DNA from: Apus apus
Lineage: Eukaryota; Chordata; Aves; Apodiformes; Apodidae
Assembly: GCF_020740795.1 (NCBI RefSeq)
Contig: NC_067312.1
Coordinates: 46,214,405-46,278,404 of the forward strand
Reading direction: 5' to 3'
DNA length: 64,000 bases
The translations under genes were made by a program, and so were the position numbers. Positions within the stretch are counted from its first letter, which is position 1. Each line of letters starts with the position of its first letter. The notes below the pieces were generated by a model, which was given only the letters and a program-made list of their open reading frames with translations, was not told the origin of the DNA and made no database searches. Of this stretch, positions 38,055 through 52,028 are shown piece after piece.

Positions 38055-38622
38055 GTGAGTCCGTGGTCAGTTAACCTTGGTTGGCCAGGTACCCACCAAA
38101 CAACTCTCTCTCCTCAGCAGGACAGGGAGAGAATATAAGATGAAAAAGTTGGAGGTTGAGATAAAGACAGTGAAGAAAAGCAAAAACGATGTGTGGAAGC
38201 AAATCAAAGCAAAGCCACAAAAATTGTTTTCTACTTCTCCTTATCGCGATGTCCAGCCATGCACTAGGAAGTAGGGAGTCATTGTGTTTAGCAGTTATGC
38301 TGGAATGCAGACACCTTAACAACAAATGCCCAACCTCCCTTCTCCTTACAGTCATTGCTGAGCATGACACCATATGATACAGAGTATTCCCTTGGCCAGG
38401 ATCAGTCAGCTGTCCCAGTTATGCTTCTTCCTTATCCTCAGCCTACTGACCTTTGTGGAGGACAGATGGAGAGACAGCCTTGGTACTGTGGGAGAACTGC
38501 TCAATTGTAGTAAAAAAACTTGGTGTGTACCTTTCTAGCTACAAATACAAAGCTTAGAATTATAATGGCTGCTATAGGAAAAGTTAACTCCATCCCAGCC
38601 AGACCCTGTGTAGGGTCACAAA
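38055..38622 (+). mobile_element. Degraded avian LTR in LRRC2 intron
   Basis: Motifs in order: TTGGTTGGCCAGGTACCCAC, AACTCTCTCTCCTCAGCAGG, AGATGAAAAAGTTGG, CATGACACCATATGAT, CCCTTGGCCAGGATCAGTCA and GTTAACTCCATCCCAGCCAG. This is the order I know from a common avian ERVL-type LTR. It is antisense to LRRC2. The ends are eroded and no target duplication was found. Confidence 0.55.
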
Positions 38623-39146
38623 TAGTTTCGTAATAAAAACCTGAACATCACCTGCAGAAATGCAAGATCATTGTAGTTGCAGACTAAAAGTCCTTTTAGT
38701 CTTGTCCTGTCCGCAGCTACAAAGTTCTGTTCCACAGCAAAGAGTATATGAACTGCCAAAATCATGTGACACTAGTTAGGCTTTTAACTAGCCATATATC
38801 CCACTCCCAGCAACATGCTTTTGACAGCACTGAACTTATAGACAGCTAACTACCATACTACCGCTCCCGTTCTGGAACATGGCTGTGCAGCTCCAGTGCG
38901 AGCTACTATGACCCAGTCTCTAAAGGAATAATAGTTTAGGCATACAGATCCACAGTGTGGGAAGCCTGCAGATTAAAATCAGGAAACCGTGGCTCCTCTG
39001 CAATTTCCGATCTCTCTAGTGCCTTTTTAAGGGCTCTGATATAAATTGGGTCAGAATTTGACAGCCAGGTAGGGTAGAAAGTGATCCTTGTGAAAATATT
39101 TATTTCTTCTCAAGAACATTCTCCTTTCTCCCTTACTTTTACTTAC
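38623..39146. other. LRRC2 intron sequence, no further feature
   Basis: No repeat or exon is recognised in this remainder of the intron. Confidence 0.65.
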
Positions 39147-39302
39147 TTTAAACCTGTGGTAGACTCACAAAGAGCTGTGGGTATCTCAGTGAGGTCATTG
39201 CCAGTAACAACAAGCAAGTTGAGCTTTGACATATTGACCAGAGCTCGTGGAAGATAAGTCAACCTGTTTTTCTGTAGGAGAAGTGTCTGCAGTTGATATA
39301 AT
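39147..39302 (-). CDS. LRRC2: LRRC2 internal coding exon (last leucine-rich repeats)
   Basis: The first base completes the Arg codon split with the 41219-41364 exon. It is followed by [40 protein letters not shown] and [11 protein letters not shown]. These are the final leucine-rich repeats of LRRC2 (the known mammalian protein has a KNKLTYLP and LLVVSG stretch here). The acceptor is TTTTACAG and the donor is a consensus GTAAGTAA. The 156-bp exon ends after two bases of a Lys codon. It is open in this frame throughout. The intron to the next exon is 1,788 bp and contains one degraded LTR. Confidence 0.93.
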
Positions 39303-41218
39303 CTGTAAAAATGTAAAAGATAAAGGTAACTTAAGATATTTGTTTCAGACAGAAGCACTTATCCAAAACAGTAACACAGATTTAAACTCATGTAAAAACA
39401 ATTACATGCAACACTTTTGTTTTCTTTAGAATTATTAATACTACATTTTCCCAAATTTTCATCAACTTTAGTGGAAATTTCCAGTCATGTTTCAAAATTA
39501 AAACTATTAATAGCACACCTGTGACAAGTACTCAGAAGCATGCCCAAGAAAAAAAATTCAAAAAATTACTGTGCTTTCATACAGAAAAATACTGACAGAA
39601 TATGATATAAAGCCTCACCATGTGCATCCTGGAACTAATTAAAAATATGAGTCATGAGCTCACAACTTTGCTCAAATGTTAGTTTCTATGTACTAGATAC
39701 ATTTGTGCTAGGCAGTATATTCCCATCTATATGTTTTTCACTAGTAATTAGTACTGTGGGGAGCAAGAGAATGATCAGCTCCTGGTCATATGGCTCTTGC
39801 AGGTTGTGCCACTGAAATCAATTGGATGACATTGTTTTGTGGAGAAAGGCATTTTGACTCTTTTACTTTACTTCCACTGGCTTTTCCTTATGCAATGGCA
39901 ATTTGTGGCTGAGCATTTATTCCTTGGACTGAAAAGCATAGCAAACTGATTTGAACATTTGAACAGAAGGGTTCATTCCAATAACACTGTTGCAGGCTAT
40001 TGTTGATTGTAATGCAGGGGAAGATAACAAATAAGGTTTCAGTTTACTGCCAGCTCATCTTTTTTAGTCACAGATTTCATAGTAGTTCACTGAGATTCTT
40101 TGACACTACAGGCATTAAAATTGAGTCTGAACAAGAGTATCAGTTTACTGGACGGAGGGTCATGGGGATATCCCAATATTTTCTAGTCTTCGGAATTCAC
40201 ATCAGCACAAGAGATCTCAGAATTCAAAATCTAAAGTCAAAAAAGAAAACCTCCTTTCTTTTTTTTTTTTTGTGGTGTCTGATAATGATGCTTTAGTATC
40301 AAGGCTGGCAACTCAGAATGAAATGGAAAAGATTAAATCTAGAAAAGGAATATTTTGGAGATAGAGAAATATACTTAGGGTACATGGAAAAAAACCATTC
40401 TTAAGCTGAGTATGTATCCTTCCATAAAACAGAAATATCCCCTTAGAAGCTCTTTGAAGTTCATAAAGTCTCAGCTCAGATCCCCTGGAAAAAATAACTG
40501 CAGGTTAATTTTTCTATGGCTAGAATATGCAAATTACTAATGCAAAATACTAATACAGATTAAGACATCAGCTCTGTTGTCAGAGAAATCTGTGATTACA
40601 CAATGTCCCAGAAAAGTCTTTTTACCCAGCAACAAAGTTAAGGCTGAACGTTTTTTTTCTATGAATTCTCTTGTGCCTCAGGGATCTCTATTCCCAGAGC
40701 AATAAATAATAATAATAATAATAATAATAAAATAAACTTTAGTTAATATGTGTTTTGCTTTACTTATGGCTATGTAAAGTTTGATAAACCAAGTTACACA
40801 GGACTCCAGAGTGGATGAATACATCCAGGGATTAGAAAGTGCTTTCTCAGGCTAGCAAGTCCCATTAAAGTTCAGAGTGATTTTTTCAGAACTAGTTCCA
40901 GTGAATCTCTAAATTGAGAGAGTGAGTACATTTGTACACATGTGTATATAATTCCAAGTAGGAAGGATGGATTGTCAGTGCTTTTTTAACTCTTACCAAT
41001 ATTTTTCTGTTTTACTGCCAAAATTTACCAAGTTCTTTCAGTTCTCCAACGCAGCTCATTAATAATAATAGTAGAGTTTTTATGCAAAACTGTCTGATGC
41101 ATTTCCCAGTGTGAATTTTTCATGTGAGTTTTCATTAATGGTGTCCTTTGGAAGCTCGTTACTTTCTAGATTTGCCTTATAGTTCACAAGACTGTCAATT
41201 AATTAAAACATAATCTAC
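39303..41218. other. LRRC2 intron with ATA microsatellite
   Basis: A 1,916-bp intron. An (AAT)n tract of about nine units lies at 40705-40731; otherwise no feature is seen. Confidence 0.75.
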
Positions 41219-41364
41219 CTGTCTATGTCTTCTGGGAGATCTTTCAAGTTGTTGTTGCTAATATCCAGCCATTGCAAATTAGACATCCGGAGCACACAAA
41301 TTGGAATAGAATGGAACTTGTTTGCTGACATGTCCACAACCATGACCTGTTTCAGGTTACTTAG
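41219..41364 (-). CDS. LRRC2: LRRC2 internal coding exon (leucine-rich repeats)
   Basis: The minus strand reads [10 protein letters not shown], then SANKFHSIP, a conserved [15 protein letters not shown] block and [13 protein letters not shown]. This continues the preceding exon exactly (PFE followed by LSNLKQ, phase 0 junction). It contains two full leucine-rich repeats. The acceptor is TTTCTAG; the donor GTAG follows the AG of a split Arg codon, so the 146-bp exon ends in phase 2. The spacing of leucines and asparagines (LxxLxxLDIS.N.L..LP) is the short LRR type of the LRRC/Ras-suppressor-like class. No frameshift or stop is present, so this looks like a functional exon and not a pseudogene. 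Confidence 0.93.
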
Positions 41365-42418
41365 CTAGAAAGAAGTGGTTCTTTATTTTAGTTATATTTT
41401 GCAAATACAAGACATTTCATTCAACAAACTTTCTCATTATTCTCAAAGCACTTAGAAAAATGTGGATTACATCATTTTTAACTCAGATTTTTGCTAGTGT
41501 TATCTCTTAGTCATTGTTTTATAGGAAAAAAGGATTTCAGAAATAACTACCTTCCAAATCATTCATCACTTTTCTAACTTTCACTCTAAAAAACCTATAG
41601 TTTCAGACAACAGCAAGGTTGGAACCAGTCAAGTGCTTGATCCCTTCCTGAGTACTTATGAACTACATGCTGAAGTGACAAAACACAGTTTTGATAATTA
41701 ATAGATGCCAGGTTGCCACTCTCAAAATCGGAGATTTTGTAAACTCCCATCAAAAATACATAGATTTCGTTCATTATATACTGAGAGTGGATTGTTAGAA
41801 GACCTTTAGGAAATGAAATTGCCACTTAAAGTCAACAGAAAATTTGTGCAATATTTTTCAATAACTTTAAAAATACATCGTCCATACAACAGACTAAGTA
41901 AATCATAAGATGCACTAAAGCTGTTTATTCGAATATTCTTCAAAATAATTATGTGTTTTAAGTAATAAACCTTGTTACAATGAAGGTTAACTGCAAATGT
42001 AAAATGTACTTGTTAAAAAAGTACCTGCTAAATGAAGCTCCCTGCATTTGAAATAGTTTATTCACACTACCAGTATTCATAAAACAATGCAGCTAGCTGA
42101 AGTGAATGTCAAAGAAGTATAAATGCTAACCAAAAAAATTACTTCAGAGTGGAAATTATGTCTCTGAGCTTCTAGTCATATGTCACTATCACAATCTAGC
42201 TCTATAGGTTCTGAGAGAGACCAGAAAGTAGCAAAAAATTTCATTGGTCCTTGCCTGAAGGTTTGTCACTGTGTAGAAAACAATCAGAATCAAAAAGCCC
42301 AGACCAAATACATTTTCCTCTTCCAAGGTAAGCAAAATGCATATATACATCATTACTTTCAGACTTCCAGCTTAATTTGATCCTTGATACCTAAAATGCT
42401 CACATTTGCAGCTTGGTT

Positions 42419-42450
<32 letters not shown>

Positions 42451-44261
42451 CCTGGAGATGTTGTTTGGGTTCGGGTTTGGTTTTTTCTACATATAAACTC
42501 ATATTGCTGACAGACCTTGAATTTAGGAGAAACCTTTTCAGGGAGATTTACTCAAGTTATCATATTACAAATAACTGCACAATTGAGTTTACCTCTCAAA
42601 AGCACAGTAGACGTTCAGAGTTTCTTAAGTCAAAGATACAGTTTTAAAGTCTGCCTACCACTGCATTCGAACAGCCTTGCTGAAGCCATTACTTTATTCT
42701 GAAACTTCTCACTTTCAAACTATTTTGGCTTTTTGAGAACTGGCTACTAACAATGAACACTCTCTCCTATACTGTAATTTTTCCAGATACTCAACCTTTT
42801 TTCCAAAAAAACAGAACTTCCTTTTGAAAAATGAAAGCAAACTGACTTATCTAGATTGTTGCAATGAGAGAACAGAGAAAATAATTGTCACCGTCTTTAC
42901 ACTGCACTTACTTTGTAGTGTCAAATTATTGTCATGATTCCAAGTCACAAGCAAATATTTTTAAAATAAATGTTTCAGCCAGTTTTCACATAGTATTGAA
43001 AACAGATGGTTTTAATAATTGATTAGATGAAAAACTACGTTTTTTAGGAGTTTGTACTTACATTAAAAAAGTACCAAGAAAATATAAGGCCGTGGACTAG
43101 ATATAAAGTTTGGCTCAACATGACACAGAATATATGGAGCCATGATTATAGTGTGTAAGCTGCAGCCCATCAGTATTTGTTCTTGTAGGCCAATATTTAA
43201 CAAAACCTTTCCATTTTGTATAGTTTTTTCAAGCCTAACGGTGTATTTAATCTGTCTCTGATGTGTTACCAGCAATAACCTTTGACATGATGCATTGAAA
43301 AATACGGCATCTCTGTTACATCTTCTAAAAAAAACCTTGTGAATTTCATTTCTTCTGGAAGCACTGAGGGAGTTTTGTGACTTTATTAACTCTAAAAAAA
43401 ACCCCACACCCACACACACAAAAACCCAAACATGGCTCACTTATCATTTTTACATTATAATTTGGTTTTACTTGCTGTTGATTTTCGCTCTTTTATTACG
43501 TTACTTTGAATCAATCAATGTTTGGCTTTATGCAACTCCATTTTAAAGAATAGCTAAATTTGACAGTCTAGCTACCAGAATCCACTTATTGTGGTCCTTA
43601 TATTTAATCACTGTTGTTATCATTGTTTGACTAACTGCCCCATTTTGCTTATCTTAAAAATTTTGTTCATTGAAATAATCCAGGTAACACTGTAGAACTG
43701 TACTGCTTCTCTTTCCCTCTGACAGTTAAACCTTCAGTTGAAAGAAAAAGACACCATGCCCTGGGGTGGAAAAGTTATTTGATTAATGTGTGTGTTTTTA
43801 TTTCTGTTCTGTTTTTTGCCACAAAAAGGATTTACTGATAAGATTGCAGGCAAGCTTATCATGAGTTGTCTAATAATTGCCACCAACAAATGAATAAATG
43901 TAAAGTCATGTTAAGCCTTAGCTCAAAAATACTGTATTTTTCAATTACATGTAAAAATTCTGTGACAGAAACAGCATCCCATCGAAGTCTATGTACGATA
44001 AGACATAGAAAGGATTCAACTGGAAATGTCTATCAATGCATTACAAATGTGCCTTTTCCCAGAAATTTCAGACTCAGTTAATTCAAAGACAATTTAAACA
44101 ACTTGCCAATCAATTAGGGAAACCGCAAAAATCCATACTATTCCAAGTTTTCTTTTCATTTTCCTCTTCTCTCTAATATGTACTTCGTTAGCCTAAAGAA
44201 AAAAATTCTGAGTGTAACTCTGATCTAAACAGGTTAGGGCTACTTACACAGAATATTCTGG
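41365..44261. other. Large LRRC2 intron, downstream part
   Basis: Contains a 27-base T run at 42424-42450. A 125-codon minus-strand open frame at 43063-43440 shows no recognisable domain. Confidence 0.65.
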
Positions 44262-44577
44262 CTTGTGCCCAGAGCAGAAGCATATCCCAGGGAAGGTGAT
44301 GGAACAGCTTGTTTTTGTTGTCGTCTCAAAGCATGTTGAGGAAAAATGGGTCATCAGGAGGACTCAGCATGGATTCACCAAGGAGATGTCATGCTTGCCC
44401 AATCTGATAGCCTTCTATCATGGCATAACTGGATGGGTAGATGAGGGGAGAGCAACGGATCTAAGCAAGGCTTTTGACACCATCTCCTACAGCATCCTAA
44501 CACCCAGACTCAAGAAGTGTAGGTTGGATGACAGGGCAGTCAGGTGGGTTGAACCAAACAACCAGAACAATGGGGGA
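44262..44577 (+). pseudogene. CR1 LINE reverse transcriptase fragment
   Basis: Encodes an isolated piece of CR1 RT: IPGKVMEQLVFVVVSKHVEE, then RRTQHGFTKEMSCLPNLIAF and DLSKAFDTISYSIL. It is deleted within DEGRATD-DLSKAF (the VIYL residues are missing) and is followed directly by unrelated CR1 endonuclease sequence. Confidence 0.85.
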
Positions 44578-44599
44578 TAATTCACACTACTGGACGATT

Positions 44600-45530
44600 G
44601 TGATAGGTGGCTGTAGGCTGTTTCATAAAGACAGGCAGGGATGAAGAGCTGGAGGAGTAGCACTCTATATTAAGGAAAACCTTGAACGCATAGAAATCAA
44701 TGATGGTAGCTGTGGAAGCCCTGTTGAATGCCTCTGGTTCAAAATCAAAAGGGGTTATCTCCAAGGGAGACCTTATAGTAGGCATCTGTTACCTACACCC
44801 AAAGCAAGATGACAAGACCAATGAAGCAATGCTTGGATCACTTAAGGAAACTTTGGATCAACAAAACCTGGTTCTTATGGGAGACTTTAGCTACCCAGAC
44901 ATTTGCTGGAAGAACAACACAGCAGTTCACCTGTGCCACCAAAAAGAGACTGGCTCCTTCCACTTAGACTCCTTCTTCATACAATTGTTAGATGTGCTAA
45001 CCAGGAATGGGGTGCTGCTGTACTTGCTTCTCATAAACCAAGGACACCTGCTTTGTAATGCCTGTCAGCAACAGCCTTGGCTGCAGGGATCAAAATGTTG
45101 TGGAGTTTGGGATGCTGCTGACCACGCTTAAAGCTGTTTCCAAGACAGGGTTTTAGATTTTAGAAGAGCAAACTTCAGCTCACTCAAGGCTCCGTTGGAA
45201 GGTATCCCACGTGAAACTTACATGAAGGATAAAGGAGCTAGTGAACACTGGGCGTTTTTCAAGAACCCTCTCCTATGTATACAAAATCAGTTCATTTCCT
45301 CTAAAGGCAAGGGAACTAGTCAAAGAAAGAGACCCCTCTGTCATAACTGTGAAATTCTGGGTCTGCTCAGAACCTAAATGGAAATGTACCAGTGATGGAA
45401 AAGTGGAACACTACCTGTTGAAAATTATAAGGGCATTACTAGAGTATGTAGAGATGCAGTTAGGAAAGCAAAAGCTCAAATTGAGCTGAAATTAGCCAGA
45501 AATGTAAAAAACTTCATGGAAGTCTTCTTC
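44600..45530 (+). pseudogene. CR1 LINE endonuclease and linker remnant
   Basis: Encodes, with frameshifts, GGVALYIKENLERIEI, then GICYLHPKQDDKTNEAMLG, LVLMGDFSYPDICW (the endonuclease catalytic MGDFN region, Asn changed to Ser), LTRNGVLLYLLLINQGHL and a linker ending AQIELKLARNVKN. Several stops and frameshifts make it inactive. Confidence 0.85.
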
Positions 45531-45534
45531 AGAT

Positions 45535-47622
45535 GCAGATACAGAATGGGGCAGGGAATGAAACCAGGGTTGCCAGTGATGAACAATGGGATGGTGTGGC
45601 AAAACTTGAGGAATCAAGCACTATTGGGATCCCTCATTCTTCTTTACAAGGTGTTGGCCACAGTGTGCCACATCTGAAGTGTTTCTACACTAATGTGTGC
45701 AACACGAGGAGTAAACAAGACGAGCTTGAAGCCTTGGCCCAGGTCCCAGAGATATGACATTATTGGCATTAGTGAAACCTGGTGGGATGAGTCCTGTGAT
45801 TGGAGTGCCCTGTTGGATGGTATAGACTCTTCAGGAGTGATAGGCAGGGTAGAAGAGACAGGGGACTGCCTTTGTATACATTGGAAGGGCTGGAGTGTAT
45901 GGACCTCACAGTTGGTAATGAGGAGAGTTGAAGTAGTCACCAACAGTGCTGAAAAGGCATTTTCTCAACACCTTCTTCACCTCAACACCTTCTTCACCTC
46001 TGTCTTTACCAGCACTCTTGGGTCCCAGGCCATGGGAACAAAAATCCAGGTTGATGCAGACACAGACCCACCATCAGGGAAGGAAGAGTTGCTGTGTCAA
46101 CTATTACAGAAGCCTGACCCGTAGGAATGGATGGGTCTGGATGCCACCCACTCAAGGGTTTAAGAGACCTGGCTGATGTCATTGAGAGGCTGCCCTACAT
46201 GATATTTGAGAAGTCTTGCAGATCAGGAGACATCCCTGAAGAATGAAAGAAGGGTAGTATCACCCCCATCTACAAGGAGGGTTCCAAGAAGGACCCAGGT
46301 AATTATAGCCCTATTAGCTTCATTTCAGTCCCTGGGGAAGTTATGGATCAATTCCTCCTGGGGACTGTCACAAATCAACTAAAGCATATGGTTGGGAAAA
46401 GCAAACAGAGATTCAATAGGGACAAATCATGCTTGGCAAAACCAATCACCTTCTGCGACAAAGTAACCTCCTCAGTTGATGAAGGATGAGGACATTGTCT
46501 ACCTGGACTTCCCCAAGGCTTTTGACATAGACCCCACTGCCTCCTCTGAGAGAAACTGACATGTTACAGCCTAGACAAGTGGACTGTGGAGTGGATGGGG
46601 AACTGCCTGACAGGCCATACCCCGAGAGTGGTAGTAAACAGTGCTTTCTCAAACTGGCAGCCAGTCATAGGCAGGGGATCAATATTGGGCCCAATGCTGT
46701 TTAACATCTTCATAAGTGACCTGGGTGTTAGGATCAAAAGCACCCTGATGAAGTTTGCAGATAACACCAAAATGAGTGGAGAAGCTGACACTCCAGAAGG
46801 AAAAGCCACCCTCCAGGAAGACATGGACAGGCTGGAGGAGTGGGCTAGCAGGAACCTTATGAAGTTCAGCAGGAACAAGTAAGGTCTTGCACATGGGAAC
46901 ACATAACCCAGGAGTGCAGCTCAGATGGATTCACCTGGCTGGAGAGCAGTCCTGTGGAAAAGAACCTGGCAGTCTTGGTAGACAACAAGCTCAACATGAG
47001 TGAACAGTGTGCTGCAGTGACAAAGAAAGCCAACAGGATGCTGCACTGCATCAACAATGGCATCACCAGCAGAGATAAAGAAGTCATCATACCACTCTAC
47101 CCTATGCTTGTCAGACCACACCTGGAGCATTGCATTCAGTTCCAGTCTCCTCTATACAAAACAGATGCAGACAGGCTGGAGAGGGTCCAGAGAAGGGCCA
47201 CAAGGTATGATGATCAGAAGACTGGAGGGCCTGCTATAGTAGGAAAGGCTGAGATAACTGGCTTTGTTTAGCCTGAAGAAGAGAAGGCTGAGGGGAGACT
47301 TTACTACCATGTACAAATACAGGAAGGGTGGCTAGCAAGAAGATGGAGACTCCATTTTTACAAGGAGTCACATGGAAAGGAGAATGGGTACAAGTTACTC
47401 CTGGGGAGATTCCAACTGGACTCCAGAAGAAACTTTTTCACCCTGACAAGAGTTAGACATTAGAATAATCTCATGGGCAGTTTTACGACTCAGCTTGTCA
47501 GGGTGCTGGGCCACCACATTTAAACTATATTTAAACTATATTTAAACTATTACTTAGAAGGGTTGGACCAGATGATCCTTGAGGTCCCTTCCAATCTGGT
47601 ATTCTATGATTTTATGATTCAT
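45535..47622 (+). pseudogene. CR1 LINE, internally deleted, with RT and 3' tail
   Basis: Begins with the N-terminal edge of the endonuclease (LKCFYTNVCNTRSKQDELEA, then IGISETWWDESCDW). It skips most of the endonuclease near 45920, and continues into RT (GSITPIYKEGSKKDPGNY, SVPGEVMDQFLLG, WMGNCLTGHTPRVVVNSAFS and GSILGPMLFNIFIS). The catalytic motif is KFADNTKM at about 46751, with the second Asp changed to Asn. The C-terminus and 3' UTR follow to the tail at about 47605-47622. Confidence 0.88.
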
Positions 47623-50600
47623 AAAGTCTGCAAAGAATAAGAGAGCTGGCTGCGTATAGATTATGCAGAAAGATATCAGGTATTGATCATTCACAGTTGA
47701 TTGAGGAATTACATGGCAATAGAGCAGGGCTATCTTCATACAGTCAGAATCCCTAAGAATGTGGATCATGTGTATAAATTTCAGCCTAGGAGTTTTTCCA
47801 AGCAAATAGATGAGACGTGCATGAAATCAAGAACCTGACTAATTATTTTCTGGGTTGAAGCCAGAAGAGTCTGCTGTCTCAAAAACTAAATTATGTTGAT
47901 TACTTACATAAAATGTTCATATTACTACTGCTGCAGCTACATGCAGTCTGCATATAGTATTGCACTTTCGCATCATAAAATAATCATATCTTCTAATCTC
48001 CAAAATTTGTAAATTAAAGACACATATTAGAAGGGAAAACTAGGCTCTAGCAAGGGTCAGTTGCAGGTTTCTCATCAATTTAAATTGATTCAGTAGCTCA
48101 TTTGGGCGCATACTTTTTATACATTTTAATTGAAATACTAGAAGAGGAAGAGCAGCAATTTCAGTAGCACACTGGCGTTAACTGACCTCTCCAGAATGTT
48201 TGGATAGGAAGTGTCCTTTCAATATATCAAAAGACCCTTTTAAGATCCATTATGTTCCTTCACCAAGAGATGATCAATATTACACACTTGCAAAGCAGAA
48301 TAGACACAAAGCCAATTTTTTTTTTTTTCATTTCTGCTCAAAGATGCAACAGTAATTGAAGAGATGCTATTTAAATGGTGCCATCTTAATTATCATTTAA
48401 ACATATACAGCAATTCTGTTTTGCCATGGTGATACACTGTAAGCTGTAAAGTTACTTCACTTTTCTGATTTTAAAAACTGAGTATTTTCATTCTGAAACC
48501 CAGAGTAAATCACTATTTGCCAAAATGGGGCAAGGGCAAAACATCCAAAAGAGAAGGAAATTTTATTCTGTAGCAACTCAAAAAATATATAAAAAGATAT
48601 TATAAACAAAGATGACAGCAAATTACAGAATTTTAACACACTTGTTAATGGTTTTGTTTTACATTGATAAAAGAGTAACCATTCACTTAAAAGGAGAAAA
48701 ATTACATGAGAAAAACATTCAAGTGAAACAAAGAATATGGTCCGGTGGCTCTAACCTAAGTAGCACCATTTTGATGACTGATGATGAAATAATTTCACCT
48801 TGCATATATTGGTGCTGGGCCATGATAACAGCTTTCTACACCTGATAAACCTGGAAACAGGAGTTTCATGGAGTTTCAGCCAGAAATCAGCTTGCTTATA
48901 AATGTAAACAGGAGACAAAATATTGAAGGGGGAAAAAGCCATTCTGACCTCAGCAGCAGGATCAGAAAGTTTGTCATCTATGAGCTGCTTCCTGTCATAC
49001 CAGGAATAAGTATTTCCATGTTTTTTGCTTTATGAACAGAAATGGTAGAATTTTTTTTTGCACTGGCACAGAGGAACTTCACTAAAAGGCACAAGGTCTT
49101 GTCCACTGTGGGACTGGACACCAGTCAAGTTTGACAAATACTGTTATTTGGCTGCCAAACAGGAGAACCATTCAATTTGCTATTTATCTGTTCTGGAAGT
49201 TTCATAAAGAAAATCTCCACATTTAGGAAAGTCACAACAGAGATAAGTCTGTTCTGGCCCCTGTGACATATCTGGTCAGGAATTAGACCATATCTAATTG
49301 AGTAAACTGTTGCAAAATGTCTATAAATCAAAATTATTTTTTTCTTTTAATGCCCCAGATTACATGTGCATGACACTGATAGTACACAAAACTACAGCTG
49401 AGAACACTGTCGACAACTGAATATGACAGTTCACAGTTTTGCAGCTTACAAGGATTATAGCAAATTTTCTCTCCCTCCTCTTCTGTTTTTTCTCATAGTG
49501 TTGTTAGATACTTGGGTTTCTTTAAATATAGTTTCTTTGTGGTGGTGACAAACTTAGCAGGAAAAGTTTTGACTTCATCTCTTCCCAAAGGATTATTTTC
49601 TTCCTATGCTATAAAAATATTTCTCAGCAACTTTATGTCTTGCTCTGATACAAACATGTAAAAATTGAAAATAAAGCTAACATTAGTGAAAGATTCAGAT
49701 ATGAGAGAGATCTTTTCCTGATCTTGACAGGAATGGCACATCTCTTGTACACACAGTGAGCAGATTTTTTGCATAAATAGACATTTGGCTACTTTCTAGT
49801 AAGTTCTTGGTGCAATTAAAAGCATAAAGCTATGACTTCTTGCAGTTTTTAATGCTTCATGGCTGTTTCACACTACTCTGTCCAGGTTGTGTCCAAGTAA
49901 TATTGGTGTGTCCAAGTAATTTAAGGTATTAAATTATTCTTGCTTTTATTAAGTGTCTTCCAGTAAAAATATGTCTGAATACTTATTCACATAGTTAATT
50001 TTGAAAGCTTGTAATGAAGGTCAGCTTTCAGTACTCATTTTACAGAAAGAAATCCCTTGACATGGAATATACAGGTTTGGTGCAGGCACTGGTCACACTG
50101 TTGCCCTCCAGTAACACAAACCAGAAGTGATCTTTGGTACTGTCCTACATAGCAAGCCTACAAATCTCATCTGATTTTTACTGCTAAATATTCAGTGTCT
50201 TTTCTTTCTTGTTTGTTTTTTGGGGTTTATTTTCAAATTTTGGTTTATTTATTTTTTTTCTTATACACTAAGTTTTTATTGAAACTGCCTTTTTAAATAA
50301 ATAATTAAATACATAAATGAATAAATAAATACACCTACATGAAAAGTATCTGAACAGGCTCCCAGTGTAACCAAGAGGCTCCTATACTTCAGGCAAGCTT
50401 CTAGGTCTAAATCATGTCAGGACCTCTTCCAACAACTCAGAGTACCTCAGAAGGAGGTAGACACAACTACAGCTGAAAGCTTGGTCCATAATGTTCCCTT
50501 GATTGATAAATTTTGTGCTATGTCTCTTAAATAAGAAAAAGATGTCTAATAAAACCAGTCATCTGGCCTGTCCTGGCATAGCTACTAAAAAAATAAATTA

Positions 50601-52028
50601 CATAGAATTATGTACCTAAAAGGTATAACAAAAGATACATTTTACACTTCAGATACAATCACACTTCAAAGAAGTTTTCTATAGCCTTCGGATTGTGTCC
50701 AACCAATTTTGCTTAGTTTCACATAGCTACTGGATATATATATGCCCCTATTAATTTTTTAATAGTAAACAACAAAATACTTCTACAGACTTGTGTGTAT
50801 TCTCTGCCATACCAGTAATATTTTTCTGTGAAAACGACATTTTACGAATACCTATGTAATGCTTTAAGCATATAAAAACATTAGAACAGCAAAGGAATCT
50901 ATGACTACTGAACAAATGCTAAAACTCTCAAGATTTTCACAGCTGCAAATACCATCTAATATGGAGACGTGCAAGCTAATACCAAAACAGTGTACTACAC
51001 ATTTCTTAAACTGATTGAAACTTGAGAAAGATGGAAAGATGGAAAAAAAAAATAATAATAATAAAAAAAAAAAAACCCAACCTGTATATAAAAAGTGTAA
51101 GTCTTGTGTTCAATATTCATTAGTGGCCAAAAAAGCAGTATTTGTAATGTGATATACAATGACTAACCCCAAAATCACTCACCACTAAAAGAAATAATTG
51201 TCCACCTATGTACAAAACACTATATTCTTGTTAGTTTTTCTCAAGGAAAAATACTACAGAAATGAGCAGCAGTCATTAACAGAATGGAAGGACTTTATTA
51301 TTTCTGTTAATTATTTGTTTTGCTATAGTTCTGAAAGTCCTAATTCTAGATTAGGAAAGACTAAAGATTAGAAGAGCTGAGCAAGAAATGGCAAATTCAT
51401 GAGACTTGCTTCGTTCATAACACAAGAGCAACATAACCAAAAAATATTGCATTTCCTGAAGAAATGAAACTTCTATACAATCAGTCTATAGGATTTGCAA
51501 CAACGACATGTTCTTTCAGCTGAAGAACTTCACAGAATTCAGAGGAAAGTGACATTTACAGATAATTAAAACTTCTATTTGTGTGTCATGTTTCAAAGAA
51601 GCATAGTTCAGAATCTTTTAATCTCAAAAAGTGGCACAAACACCTCACTGGTATCCTAGCAGAATAATAGTGAACAGTTTATATTCAGCTTGCTTATGGA
51701 GATTCCAAAATTGAAAACTGCTAAAAGTTGAATTCTTTGGAAAGCAGATCTGCAACTTAGCAGTGTAATTACAATACTATCATCATGACTGCTGGAGCAC
51801 ACAGAACTACAAAGAAAGCTCTCTGATATTATACTGTAAAAACATCTGTTGAGAGATCTCTACTGTGCAGTTTTCATATCATGAATAACCAGGACAAGAA
51901 AAATGGAAGAAAGTGAACAGAAACACACTGGCAAGAAGTCACTTACCAAGGTTAACAAATATGTCAGAGAATATGTAACACAGAATTTGTGATTTCTAGT
52001 TTTGAGATACCAAGGACCACTCCAGGTA
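47623..52028. other. Large LRRC2 intron, unique AT-rich DNA
   Basis: Simple A/T-rich tracts near 50290-50335 (AAAT-like) and 51038-51075. No exon is seen. Confidence 0.6.

Noticed and set aside
43063..43440. 125-codon minus-strand frame in the LRRC2 intron
   Set aside because: No domain, no splice or promoter context, and AT-rich codon use like the surrounding noncoding DNA.
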